This document shows positions 14,427 through 22,384 of a stretch of 32,274 bases of DNA, one piece after another. Source of the DNA: Lachnoclostridium sp. (GTDB lineage Bacteria; Bacillota; Clostridia; Lachnospirales; Lachnospiraceae). The notes under the pieces are model-generated. The model saw only the letters and a program-made list of their open reading frames with translations, made no database searches and was not told the DNA's origin. Made by a program: the position numbers and the translations under genes. How positions within the stretch are numbered: the stretch's first letter is position 1; each line of letters begins with the position of its first letter. The stretch lies in NCBI GenBank assembly GCA_003445895.1, contig DMCD01000150.1, positions 1 through 32,274 of the forward strand, written 5' to 3'.

Positions 14427-14503
14427 GGTTGTCAACCGCGACGCAACTGTCCATGGAGAGATAGAGGGCCTTCATGCCCTCTTATTACATACCCCGCACG
14501 GGG
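14427..14503 (+). promoter_or_regulatory. Repeated structured leader element, copy 4
   Basis: GGTTGTCAACC (14427-14437), core CAACTGTCCATGGAGAGATAG (one change from copies 1-3: CCATGG instead of CCGTGG), stem AGAGGGC (14463-14469), loop CTTCAT, GCCCTCT (14476-14482). A third hairpin CCCC-GCAC-GGGG (14492-14503) leads into AGAAGGGAGC before the antirepressor start. Confidence 0.6.
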
Positions 14504-14518
14504 AGAAGGGAGCGTTTT

Positions 14519-15316
14519 ATGAACGCAGTACAGGTTTTCACGTATACGGATCATCCGGTCAGGGTGATCGACATCAATGGAGCGCCGTTCTTCGTTGGAA
14601 AAGATGTGGCGGAGGTCCTGGGCTACACCAACAGTCGTAAGGCTCTGGCAGATCATGTGGACGAGGAAGATAAGGGGGTAACGAAATGTGACACCCTTGG
14701 CGGTGTGCAGGAGCTCACGGTGATTAACGAGTCGGGGCTTTACTCCCTTATTCTTCAGAGCAAGCTCCCCACAGCAAGGGCTTTCAAACGCTGGGTCACT
14801 TCCGAGGTTCTTCCCTCTATCCGGAAGCACGGTGCTTACCTCACTCCCACAACGATGGAGCGGGTTCTTGCCGATCCGGATTTCGGCATCACCCTCCTGC
14901 AGGAGTTGAAGGCAGAGCGCAATAAGGTAGCCGCTCTCGAAACAACGGTGGCGGTCCAGACACAGCAGATCGCGGAGATGAAGCCGAAGGTCGGGTACTA
15001 CGACATCGTGTTGTGCAGCCCGTCCCTGGTAAAGACCTCCGTCATCGCAAAGGACTACGGCATGGGAGCGCCATCCTTCAACCGGCTTCTGAAGAAGCTG
15101 GGCATCCAGTATAAGCAGGGTGATATCTGGCTCCTGTACGCGAAGTACCAGGACAAAGGCTACACCTCTACGGAAACCTACCATTACACCAACGAAAAGA
15201 CCGGTGAGCCAGGCACGCAGTGCTGGACCAAGTGGACACAGAAGGGACGTCTCTTCCTGTATGAGACCCTGAAGGCGGAGGGGATTCTCCCGATGATAGA
15301 AAGGGAGGCAGCATGA
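14519..15316 (+). CDS. BRO-N/KilAC phage antirepressor
   Basis: 265 residues from ATG 14519, with GAAGGGAGC upstream; the longer frame from 14474 lies in the leader hairpin. The N-terminal BRO domain (about 1-105) shows APFFVGKDVAEVLGYTNSRK, DHVDEEDKG, INESGLYSLILQSKLP and FKRWVTSEVLPSIRKHGAY, all hallmark phrases. The C-terminal KilAC domain (about 140-240) shows VGYYDIVL, KDYGMGAPSFNRLLKKLGI and TWTQKGRLF-like sequence. Such proteins (Ant family) bind DNA or phage repressor to switch gene expression. It sits between DNA polymerase and a DUF4406 gene, whose start overlaps its stop by four bases. It is the only one of the four leader-linked genes with a clear regulatory role. Confidence 0.9.
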   Translation: MNAVQVFTYTDHPVRVIDINGAPFFVGKDVAEVLGYTNSRKALADHVDEEDKGVTKCDTLGGVQELTVINESGLYSLILQSKLPTARAFKRWVTSEVLPSIRKHGAYLTPTTMERVLADPDFGITLLQELKAERNKVAALETTVAVQTQQIAEMKPKVGYYDIVLCSPSLVKTSVIAKDYGMGAPSFNRLLKKLGIQYKQGDIWLLYAKYQDKGYTSTETYHYTNEKTGEPGTQCWTKWTQKGRLFLYETLKAEGILPMIEREAA

Positions 15317-15636
15317 AGATATTTATCTGTTCACCCTTTGCGGGGGATACCGTGAGGAACATCCTGGCGGCCCAGGGCTACTGTCGAAAGGCAGTAGCCG
15401 AAGGGCATGTCCCCTTTGCACCACATTTGTATTTCCCGCAGCTTCTGGAGGATAAAAATTCGGAAGAACGGGAGAAGGGGATGGCAATGGGGCTTATGTG
15501 GCTCTCGCATTGCGACGAAATGTGGGTGTTCGGAGAGGCGTCGCCAGGCATGAAAACAGAAATAGCATACGCAGAGGAGCACCAGATTCCGATCCGGTAT
15601 TTCCCTGCAGAACAGGAGGATCATTTTGATGACTGA
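15313..15636 (+). CDS. DUF4406-type, nucleoside deoxyribosyltransferase-like protein
   Basis: 107 residues; ATG overlaps the antirepressor stop (ATGA). Begins MKIFICSPFAGDTVRN and contains GHVPFAPHLYFPQLL, then LSHCDEMWVFGEASPGMKTE. This is the short Rossmann-like fold of DUF4406 proteins, related to nucleoside 2-deoxyribosyltransferases; the Asp in CDEMWVFG and the Glu in SPGMKTEI sit where that family has its active-site residues. It might modify nucleotides or nucleosides during phage infection, which is inference. The last eight bases overlap the VapE gene. Confidence 0.8.
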   Translation: MKIFICSPFAGDTVRNILAAQGYCRKAVAEGHVPFAPHLYFPQLLEDKNSEEREKGMAMGLMWLSHCDEMWVFGEASPGMKTEIAYAEEHQIPIRYFPAEQEDHFDD

Positions 15637-17956
15637 ATTTAAGGTCGCTTTCGGTGAGAACCGGCAGGCAAAGAAATGGAAGAACGGAACGATCACGCTG
15701 GATGAACTAAGGACTCGTCTTGCGACAACCTTCCGCACGGCGGAGACGCAGGCGGAGTATCAGAAGATGAAGAGCGTCGGACGCTCTGCTGCCAAGGACA
15801 AAGGCGGGTTCGTCGGCGGGGTGCTGAAGGACGGTGTCCGCAGCGCGGTTACCGTGGTTGTTCGATCTTTACTGACGTTGGATGTGGACAATGCATCCTT
15901 AACATTTCTGGACGAGTATCTTGCCTTGTGCCCCTATGAAACGCTTATCTACACGACGCACGGGCATATGCCGTCGGCACCCCGTTACCGCCTTGTCATC
16001 CCGCTGACGAGAGATATTTCTCCGGAGGAGTATAACGCGATCACCCGTTACTATGCGGCGGAGCTTGGGATTGAGATGTTCGATACCTGCTCCTTCACAC
16101 CGGCCCAGCTGATGTTCTGGCCGACCACCTCATCGGACGGTGAATACATTTTCCGGGAGGTTGAGGGAGAGCATCTTGATCCCGATTTATATCTTTCTGC
16201 CCACCCTGACTGGAAGGATCCCTTAGCGCTGCCTACATCGTCGAAGGAGGCACCTGCCCATGAAGGAAAAGGGAAGGTGGAAGACCCTCTTTCCAAGGAA
16301 GGTATCGTTGGTACTTTCTGCCGGGCGATGGGTACCATCCAGAACGCGATAGACCTGTATCTCTCTGACGTATATGAAAAGGTCCGGGATGACCGCTATC
16401 ACTTGATCGGTTCTTCGAGTGGCCCTGGTGTGCAGATCTATGACAACAAGCTCGCTTACAGCAACCATGCGACGGACCTTGCCGCACGTCAGACCTGTAA
16501 CGCCTTCGATCTGATCCGACTGCACAAGTTCCCGGATGAGGACCCAAAGAAAAGCTTCACTGCAATGTCCGAGTGGGCGGCATCCCTGCCGGAGGTGTCA
16601 CGTTTGCTCCTGGAGGAGAAGCAGAACGCGGCGGAGCAGGCCTTCTCGGAAGAGGACGACACCAACTGGCAGGATCGTCTCATTCGGGATAAGAGGGGCA
16701 ATCTCCTGAATAGCCTTCATAACCTTGGACTGATTATGACCTACGATCCCTATATGAAGAATATCGTATTCAACCAGCTCGCGGACGGCATGGAGATCAA
16801 GGGAGAGGTGCCTTGGGCACACGAGGGAAAGAAATTCTGGCGGGATCAAGACGATGCCCAGCTGATTTGGTATGTCGATCAGAACTATGGCTCCTTCTCA
16901 CAGCGCAACTACGACATTGCTGTCACAAAGTGTGTGGATGACCGGTCCTACCACCCGATCAAGGAATATCTCGAAACCCTGCCAGAATGGGACGGAAGTC
17001 CAAGGGTCGATACCCTTCTGATTGATTATCTGGGAGCAGAGGATAACGCTTATGTTCGAGCCGTCACCCGCAAAGAGCTTTGTGCAGCCGTCACGCGTGT
17101 TTATCACCCAGGTACGAAGTTTGATACGCTTCTGGTCCTCATCGGAGAGCAGGGGATCGGGAAGAGTACTCTCATTGCCCGGCTCGCCATGGAATGGTTC
17201 TCCGACAGCCTTACCCTCTCTGATATCAACGACGGTAAGGCCGGGGCCGAAAAGCTCCAGGGCATCTGGATCATGGAGATCGGTGAGATGGCCGGAATGA
17301 GGAAAGCGGAACAGGAAAAGCTGAAGGCTTTCTTCGGACGGCAGGATGATAAGTATAGGGCAGCTTTCGGAAGACGTGTCCAGTCCCACCCTCGCCAGTC
17401 AGTGATGTTTGGAACAACCAATGCGGAAAGTGGTTTCCTTCGCGATATCACAGGAAATCGTCGTTACTGGCCTGTGACTGTTCTCGGAACAGGAACAAGA
17501 AAACCATGGGAACTGACACAGGATGACGTTAATCAAATCTGGGCAGAAGTGCTTGTTCTTGTTGCCAATGGGGAACCACTGACCCTTCCGGCCGACCTTG
17601 AGGAACAGGCAAAGGTGGAACAGAACTCTGCGATGGAAAAAGATGAACGTGAAGGTGTTGTTCGCTTGTTCCTGGAGACGCTGCTGCCGGAGAATTGGTC
17701 GGATATGGACCTCTATCAGAGGAGAGAGTTTCTCCGGGGAGATGACCCTACCCAGAAGGAAGGAACGGTCCGAAGAACCAGCGTCAGCAATATGGAAATC
17801 TGGTGCGAGTGCTTTGGAAGGAACCGGGAGGATTTAAAGCCTGCAGAGAGTTATGCGCTTTCCAGCCTGATGAGCCGGATCGAGGGGTGGAGCCGTCCCA
17901 AGACGCTGCAGACACAGGCCCTCTATGGGAAGCAGCGGGTGTATCTGCGGGAATAA
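15629..17956 (+). CDS. VapE-type primase-helicase for phage replication
   Basis: 775 residues from ATG 15629 (MTEFKVAFG), after AGGAGG. A TTG three bases earlier is in frame but less likely. Residues about 75-185 (LTLDVDNASLTFLDEY, IYTTHGHMPSAPRYRLVIPL, FTPAQLMFWPTTSS) look like a compact archaeo-eukaryotic-type primase/polymerase domain. Residues about 440-700 form the virulence-associated E-type superfamily 3-like ATPase: Walker A GEQGIGKST (506-514), GIWIMEIGEMAGM as Walker B, then FGTTNAESGFLRDITGNRRY (the arginine sensor area). The protein should prime and unwind phage DNA beside the DNA polymerase. Its start overlaps the DUF4406 gene by eight bases. Confidence 0.9.
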   Translation: MTEFKVAFGENRQAKKWKNGTITLDELRTRLATTFRTAETQAEYQKMKSVGRSAAKDKGGFVGGVLKDGVRSAVTVVVRSLLTLDVDNASLTFLDEYLALCPYETLIYTTHGHMPSAPRYRLVIPLTRDISPEEYNAITRYYAAELGIEMFDTCSFTPAQLMFWPTTSSDGEYIFREVEGEHLDPDLYLSAHPDWKDPLALPTSSKEAPAHEGKGKVEDPLSKEGIVGTFCRAMGTIQNAIDLYLSDVYEKVRDDRYHLIGSSSGPGVQIYDNKLAYSNHATDLAARQTCNAFDLIRLHKFPDEDPKKSFTAMSEWAASLPEVSRLLLEEKQNAAEQAFSEEDDTNWQDRLIRDKRGNLLNSLHNLGLIMTYDPYMKNIVFNQLADGMEIKGEVPWAHEGKKFWRDQDDAQLIWYVDQNYGSFSQRNYDIAVTKCVDDRSYHPIKEYLETLPEWDGSPRVDTLLIDYLGAEDNAYVRAVTRKELCAAVTRVYHPGTKFDTLLVLIGEQGIGKSTLIARLAMEWFSDSLTLSDINDGKAGAEKLQGIWIMEIGEMAGMRKAEQEKLKAFFGRQDDKYRAAFGRRVQSHPRQSVMFGTTNAESGFLRDITGNRRYWPVTVLGTGTRKPWELTQDDVNQIWAEVLVLVANGEPLTLPADLEEQAKVEQNSAMEKDEREGVVRLFLETLLPENWSDMDLYQRREFLRGDDPTQKEGTVRRTSVSNMEIWCECFGRNREDLKPAESYALSSLMSRIEGWSRPKTLQTQALYGKQRVYLRE

Positions 17957-17961
17957 TAACG

Positions 17962-17999
17962 GCGGAACAGGATACGGGGAGGACGGCGGCTTGTTCCGC
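17962..17999 (+). other. Inverted repeat after the VapE gene
   Basis: GCGGAACA (17962-17969) and TGTTCCGC (17992-17999) are an exact eight-base inverted repeat. A competing fold pairs GGCGG (17985-17989) with CCGCC (18015-18019), followed by TTATTTT, which would act as a weak terminator. The 249-base gap to 18206 otherwise holds a short hairpin TCTCCC/GGGAGA (18170-18192) just before the next ribosome site, an AT-rich stretch with a TAGATATAAG candidate -10, and no gene. Confidence 0.45.
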
Positions 18000-18205
18000 T
18001 TGTTCCTCTCATATCCGCCTTATTTTACTGGATTTCAGGCTATAGAACGAACAACCTATGAAATTCTTATTAGATCGAATTCATAAAAATAGTAGATATA
18101 AGAGTACCAAAACCGCGTATTCGCACACGCGAGGAAAATGACGTTATTTGGTTCTCTTGTTACGGCACCTCTCCCATACACACAAAGGGAGAAATGGAGG
18201 TAATC

Positions 18206-18502
18206 ATGATAAGGGAAAGAGATGTAGAGCAAGCCCTTGTTCACCATATGCGGATATGTGGGGGCCTTGCGTTGAAGTTTGTAAGTCCTGGGTGGAGCGG
18301 AGCACCAGACCGGATTTGTCTCTGGAAGGGAGGGGGCATCGCCTTTGCCGAGGTGAAAAGACCAGGAGAGAAGCTGAGGCCCCTGCAGGAAAGAAGGGCG
18401 GAGCAGCTGAGGGAGCTGGGCTTTTCTGTAGCTGTAATCGACAGCTTGGAGGCGGCAGAGCGGTTTGCAAAGTCTGGAGGTGGTGCGGATGCTTACGCCT
18501 GA
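18206..18502 (+). CDS. VRR-NUC domain nuclease
   Basis: 98 residues starting MIRERDVEQALVHHMRICGG, nine bases after GGAGG. The whole protein is a minimal VRR-NUC (PD-(D/E)XK) domain: Glu in RERDVEQAL, then GAPDRI (D35), AEVKRPGEKL (E49 and K51) and Q61 in LRPLQERRAEQL. These are the metal-binding and catalytic residues. Stand-alone VRR-NUC proteins of phages probably cut branched DNA or Holliday junctions. It overlaps the SNF2 helicase gene by 14 bases, a common pair in Clostridia phages, and the two may act together. Confidence 0.9.
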   Translation: MIRERDVEQALVHHMRICGGLALKFVSPGWSGAPDRICLWKGGGIAFAEVKRPGEKLRPLQERRAEQLRELGFSVAVIDSLEAAERFAKSGGGADAYA

Positions 18503-19865
18503 GCAGCTTCACGGGTACCAGAGGTATGCGGCAGATTTCATTGTTGAGCATCTGGCTTCCGCAATCCTGCTGGACTGTGGTTGCGGGAAGACAATTATTA
18601 CCTTGACGGCGATAGAAGATCTTCTACGAAACCGGTTTGAAGTTGGTCATATCCTTGTGATCTGCCCCATTCGCGTAGCGCAGGTCTGGGCGGAAGAGAT
18701 CGGGAAATGGTCGCATCTTCAGGGATTGCGGTACAGCATCGCCGTCGGAACAGAAAGCCAGAGGCGATATGCCCTTGGTCAGGACGCGGACATTTACATC
18801 ATAAACCGCGATGTAGTCCCCTGGCTGGTTGAGAATTACGGCGGAGCCACCTGGAAATGGGACATGCTGGTCCTCGACGAATTAAGCAGCTTTAAGAACC
18901 CGCAGGCTAAGAGGTTCAAAGCACTTCTCAAGGTCCGGGCAAAGGTGAAACGGATTGTTGGCCTGACCGGCACACCTTCAAGTAACGGCTTGATGGATTT
19001 GTGGGCGGAGTACCGCCTTCTGGATCTCGGTGAGCGGCTGGGGAAATTTATCGGCGGGTATCGGTCACAGTACTTCCGTCCGGATAAGACCAACGGCATT
19101 ATCATTTATTCGTATAAGCCCCTTCCCGGTGCGGAGGAGCGCATCTACAACCGAATCGCCGACATGACGGTTTCTATCCGCTGTACGGACGTCCTCCGGA
19201 TGCCGGAGCTGATCTCTGTTCCATACGAAGTCAGCATGTCCCCGCAGGAGCAGGAGGTTTACACCCGCCTGAAGCAGGATCTGGTGCTGTCCCTCCCCGA
19301 TGGAGAGGTGACGGCCAGCAATGCAGCGGCCCTCTCCGGAAAACTGAGTCAGATGAGCAACGGCGCTGTGTACAACGATGATGGCGGCGTAGTGACCATC
19401 CACAGTCGGAAACTCGACGCCCTGGAAGATCTGATCGAAGCGGCAAATGGAAAGCCGGTGTTGATCGCCTACTGGTTCAAACATGACTATGACAGGATTA
19501 CCGAGAGACTTCGCTCCATCGGAATCCGCTATGCGAAGATCGATACCGAGGAGAGTATCCTTCGGTGGAACCGGAAGATGATACCGGTGGGGTTGATACA
19601 CCCAGCGTCGGCAGGTCATGGCCTGAACCTGCAGGCTGGCGGCAGCACTTTGATCTGGTTTGGACTCACCTGGTCATTGGAACTTTACATTCAGACCAAC
19701 GCCCGGCTCTGGCGGCAGGGCCAGGTTTCCAGCACGGTCGTGATCCAGCACATCGTCACGAAGGGAACGGTGGATGAGAGGATCCTGAAGGCTCTCCAGC
19801 AGAAAGAGGTCACACAGGACGCGCTGATGGATGCCGTGAAAGCGCAGCTGGGAGGTGCGGAATGA
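18489..19865 (+). CDS. SNF2-family DNA helicase/translocase
   Basis: 458 residues from ATG 18489 (MLTPEQLHGYQRYAAD); the earlier start at 18465 is deep inside the VRR-NUC gene. Motif I is LDCGCGKT (28-35), with Cys where most SNF2 proteins have Met or Gly/Leu. Motif II is VLDELSSFKNP (DELS, 130-133), motif III GLTGTPSSNG (158-167), and motifs V-VI lie in HGLNLQAGGSTLIWFG and QTNARLWRQGQ. These are normal for phage members, which lack chromatin-specific domains. It uses ATP to move along double-stranded DNA and probably remodels replication or recombination intermediates with the VRR-NUC nuclease. The end overlaps the next gene by four bases. Confidence 0.92.
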   Translation: MLTPEQLHGYQRYAADFIVEHLASAILLDCGCGKTIITLTAIEDLLRNRFEVGHILVICPIRVAQVWAEEIGKWSHLQGLRYSIAVGTESQRRYALGQDADIYIINRDVVPWLVENYGGATWKWDMLVLDELSSFKNPQAKRFKALLKVRAKVKRIVGLTGTPSSNGLMDLWAEYRLLDLGERLGKFIGGYRSQYFRPDKTNGIIIYSYKPLPGAEERIYNRIADMTVSIRCTDVLRMPELISVPYEVSMSPQEQEVYTRLKQDLVLSLPDGEVTASNAAALSGKLSQMSNGAVYNDDGGVVTIHSRKLDALEDLIEAANGKPVLIAYWFKHDYDRITERLRSIGIRYAKIDTEESILRWNRKMIPVGLIHPASAGHGLNLQAGGSTLIWFGLTWSLELYIQTNARLWRQGQVSSTVVIQHIVTKGTVDERILKALQQKEVTQDALMDAVKAQLGGAE

Positions 19866-20098
19866 AAATGGTTGATGACAAGGAAGCCTGGGAGAATCTG
19901 GCGAACGCCATTATTCTCGGTGCGGTCAAGGATTACAAGCGGGCGCTGCTCCATTTGAAAAGAAACCCGGATAGCCAGAGCGCGATGCGGGCAGTAGAGA
20001 GGGAGGAGCAGTTCTTTTACAGCTCCTGGTTTGAGGTGCTGACGAACCTCGATCCATCCTACCTGATTCGAAAGATGAAAGAGATGGTCGGGGTATAA
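19862..20098 (+). CDS. Small helical phage protein of unknown function
   Basis: 78 residues, ATG overlapping the SNF2 stop. Mostly alpha-helical, with DYKRALLHLKRNPDSQSAM and EQFFYSSWFEVLTNLDPSYL. No metal or catalytic motif. The family is a common small companion between helicase and ArpU genes in Clostridia phages (from memory). It is probably part of the replication transcript. Confidence 0.7.
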   Translation: MKMVDDKEAWENLANAIILGAVKDYKRALLHLKRNPDSQSAMRAVEREEQFFYSSWFEVLTNLDPSYLIRKMKEMVGV

Positions 20099-20185
20099 AC
20101 GACAAGAACAGACAAACAGCCCTGTGAGGGGCAAGCCAAACATGGCCAATCCAAGGAACATGATCAAAATTTAAGGAGGATTGCC

Positions 20186-20641
20186 ATGCATATCAGCTGG
20201 AGTTTTTTGGATAAACGGAAAGGCGCGATCAAGGCTATTTCCGCTTACGACAGTATGGATTTTATCGTAAAACACACCGATGAAGAGATCGCGGCGGTAC
20301 GGGTCAAGATGGAGGGCATTGGTTCTCCCAATCTTGACGGCATGCCGCATGCCCACGATCCGCAGGCGGGGGAAAAGCGTATCATCCAGGGAATCGAGGA
20401 GATCGATACCATCAAGGAGCGGTATCGTCAGGCAGTGGAATACATGAACTGGTTCAAACCGGCCTGGGAGCAGCTTACGGAAGAGGAGCGCTATGTCCTT
20501 GAAACCTTCTATATGGATGCAGAGGAGAGCGGTGCGGCGCTTACAATTTCGGAAGAGCTGAACATTGAGCGCAGCAGTGCCTACAACAAAAAGAACCGGG
20601 CACTGGATCATCTTACGATGCTCCTGTACGGGAAGGCATGA
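20186..20641 (+). CDS. ArpU-like/sigma-70 region 4 phage transcription regulator
   Basis: 151 residues; ATG seven bases after AAGGAGG. The N-terminal half has long charged helices around YRQAVEYMNWFKPAWEQL. The C-terminal part, LTEEERYVLETFY followed by LTISEELNIERSSAYNKKN, is a sigma region 4-type helix-turn-helix as in ArpU and similar late regulators. Proteins of this family turn on late or packaging genes, so this is likely the switch between the early arm and downstream genes. The 87-base gap before it holds a short hairpin (GCCC-TGTGAG-GGGC), and the 116-base gap after it holds a TGGACA/GATAAA candidate promoter near 20651-20680. Confidence 0.85.
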   Translation: MHISWSFLDKRKGAIKAISAYDSMDFIVKHTDEEIAAVRVKMEGIGSPNLDGMPHAHDPQAGEKRIIQGIEEIDTIKERYRQAVEYMNWFKPAWEQLTEEERYVLETFYMDAEESGAALTISEELNIERSSAYNKKNRALDHLTMLLYGKA

Positions 20642-20704
20642 GTAAAATCGTGGACAACTTATCTTGCGGTTTTTGATAAAGTGATAGCGTGAAAAGCTGG
20701 CGGA

Positions 20705-20736
20705 GCCCTGCGGGAGAGTATCCTGCGGGGCCTTTT
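20705..20736 (+). terminator. Hairpin after the ArpU-like gene
   Basis: GCCCTGCGGGA (20705-20715), loop GAGTA, TCCTGCGGGGC (20721-20731), eleven pairs with two wobbles, then CTTTT. Terminator-like with a short U tract; it may attenuate the downstream genes. Confidence 0.55.
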
Positions 20737-20757
20737 CATGCCCAGGGAGGTGATTCG

Positions 20758-21171
20758 GTGGATTCGGTGGGCAGAAAAAACAGACGACGAAAAGAGTACA
20801 TCAGGAGGTTACCGAGAGTGGTTGATATACAAAGCCCGAAGAGAATGGAGATCTGGTATGCAAGGCTGCCGATGGACAGGAGAACATCGGTTCAGGGCGG
20901 GGCCAGACCTGTGCTGATTATCAGCAACGATGTCTGCAATGAGCGCAGCTCGATTATAACGGTCATTCCCATGACGACGCAGATGAAGCATCTGTCTCAG
21001 CCGACGCACGTTGTGCTGGATATGGAGGATGGGAATCAGTCAATGGTACTGGCTGAGCAGATTACGGCGATGGATAAGCGGCTCCTTGACCGAAAGATTG
21101 ATTTATGCAGGGATGCAGAAACCATAGCGAAGATCGAAAAGGCTGTATGTGAACAGGTAGGTATCGGATGA
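20758..21171 (+). CDS. MazF/PemK-family protein, orphan toxin-like
   Basis: 137 residues from GTG 20758, seven bases after GGAGG (20746-20750). Another GTG follows nine bases later because GATTCGGTG is exactly duplicated (20752-20769). After a very basic leader (GRKNRRRKEYIRRLPR), the core reads PKRMEIWYARLP, GGARPVLIISNDVCN and SSIITVIPMTTQMKH. These match the MazF fold, including the Arg in GGARP and the Thr in PMTTQ that form the RNase site. An antitoxin gene is absent: the upstream neighbour is the ArpU regulator and the downstream one a small membrane protein. It may be an RNase used late in infection, or a fold with a different job. Confidence 0.85.
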   Translation: MDSVGRKNRRRKEYIRRLPRVVDIQSPKRMEIWYARLPMDRRTSVQGGARPVLIISNDVCNERSSIITVIPMTTQMKHLSQPTHVVLDMEDGNQSMVLAEQITAMDKRLLDRKIDLCRDAETIAKIEKAVCEQVGIG

Positions 21172-21314
21172 TCTTTATTCTCTTACCTATCCTCATATTT
21201 GCCGCCGTCTCGGCATTGTTGATTATTTCCATCGCGTGGACATATAGGCCCATCTCCGTTTGGCAGATGGTGAAAGAAGAGCTGCAAAAGGCAGCAGAAA
21301 GGAAGAATAGATGA
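21168..21314 (+). CDS. 48-residue membrane protein between mazF-like and metK genes
   Basis: A short frame with a four-base ATGA overlap at both ends: it starts inside the MazF stop and its stop overlaps the metK start. It begins MIFILLPILIFAAVSALLII, a single strong membrane segment of about 24 residues, followed by a basic-acidic helical tail (VWQMVKEELQKAAERKNR) expected in the cytoplasm. Perfect coupling on both sides supports a real gene. No family is recognised. Possible roles are a small membrane effector (holin-like or superinfection factor) or a binding partner of its neighbours; neither is shown by the sequence. Confidence 0.7.
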   Translation: MIFILLPILIFAAVSALLIISIAWTYRPISVWQMVKEELQKAAERKNR

Positions 21315-22384
21315 GAATCATTACTTGTGAACAAGTCAGTGAAGGGCATCCTGACAAGCTGGCGGATCAGATTGCCGATGCCATTGTGACAGATTGCCTG
21401 CGGCACGACAAGAACAGCAGGGTCGCCATCGAATGCCTGCTGAAGGATAACCACATCATTATCGCCGGTGAGCTGACCAGCACCCATAAGCCGGATTACA
21501 AGGCTCTTGTGTATGAGGTCTTTGAAAAGATCGGCTGGGAGAAATTGAGCTATGGAAATCCGGCTCTTTTTGCTGGACCGGATATCGGCATCCTCGTAAA
21601 GGAGCAGAGCCCGGATATCGCGCTCGGCGTCGATAAAGGCGGTGCCGGTGATCAGGGCATGATGTACGGCTATGCCACAAATGAAACCCTGGAGCTGCTG
21701 CCGATACCCTATGTTGTGGCGACCCGCTTTCTCCAGATCCTGAAGAACCACCCGAGTAAGATGTTCCGGGCGGATGCAAAGGCGCTGGTTTCCTTTGATT
21801 ACGACACGGGCAAGATCACGACCTTCCTGTGTTCCGTCCAGCATAGCCCGGATGTGGAGCCTTCCGATTTCCGGCATATCATTGAGGGCATTATGGTATT
21901 GGCCGCTACGGAGAACGGTCTGAATACCGATTTTGAAAAACTGGTGAATCCGACCGGGCGTTTTGTGATCGGCGGCCCGTATGCGGACTGCGGTGTGACG
22001 GGAAGAAAACTTGCATGCGACACTTACGGCGGAATCGGCCGTATCGGCGGCGGGGCCATGAGCGGAAAAGACCCGAGCAAGGTTGACCGCAGCGGAGCCT
22101 ACATGGCCCGAAAAATAGCGCGGGATATTGTGAGGGCCGGTTATGCAGAACGCTGTGAAGTCCAGATTGCTTATGCGATTGGTGTGGCGCAGCCTGTGTC
22201 CGTGTACGTGGAAACCTTCGGTACGGAATACCAGGATAAGACATTCCTGGAACAGTTTGTCCGGGACACCTACGACCTGACACCGAGGGGCATCATTAAC
22301 AGTCTGGGACTGCTGGACGTGGACTACAACAAGGTTAGTGCCTACGGACACTTCGGGAAGGACGACCTTCCCTGGGAGCAGTGA
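21311..22384 (+). CDS. metK: Phage-borne S-adenosylmethionine synthetase
   Basis: 357 residues; joins ATP and methionine to make S-adenosylmethionine (SAM). All signature stretches are present: EGHPDKLADQIADAIV (HPDK 13-16), VDKGGAGDQG (GAGDQG 111-116), FVIGGPYADCGVTGRK, then DTYGG and GGGAMSGKDPSKVDRSGAY. It ends YGHFGKDDLPWE, close to the family end. It is about 30 residues shorter than typical cellular enzymes (near 385-400), but no key motif is missing. The host chromosome should carry its own copy, so a second copy in a phage operon is notable. A SAM-using DNA methyltransferase gene follows at 27652. The gene is coupled to both neighbours. Confidence 0.95.
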   Translation: MRIITCEQVSEGHPDKLADQIADAIVTDCLRHDKNSRVAIECLLKDNHIIIAGELTSTHKPDYKALVYEVFEKIGWEKLSYGNPALFAGPDIGILVKEQSPDIALGVDKGGAGDQGMMYGYATNETLELLPIPYVVATRFLQILKNHPSKMFRADAKALVSFDYDTGKITTFLCSVQHSPDVEPSDFRHIIEGIMVLAATENGLNTDFEKLVNPTGRFVIGGPYADCGVTGRKLACDTYGGIGRIGGGAMSGKDPSKVDRSGAYMARKIARDIVRAGYAERCEVQIAYAIGVAQPVSVYVETFGTEYQDKTFLEQFVRDTYDLTPRGIINSLGLLDVDYNKVSAYGHFGKDDLPWEQ

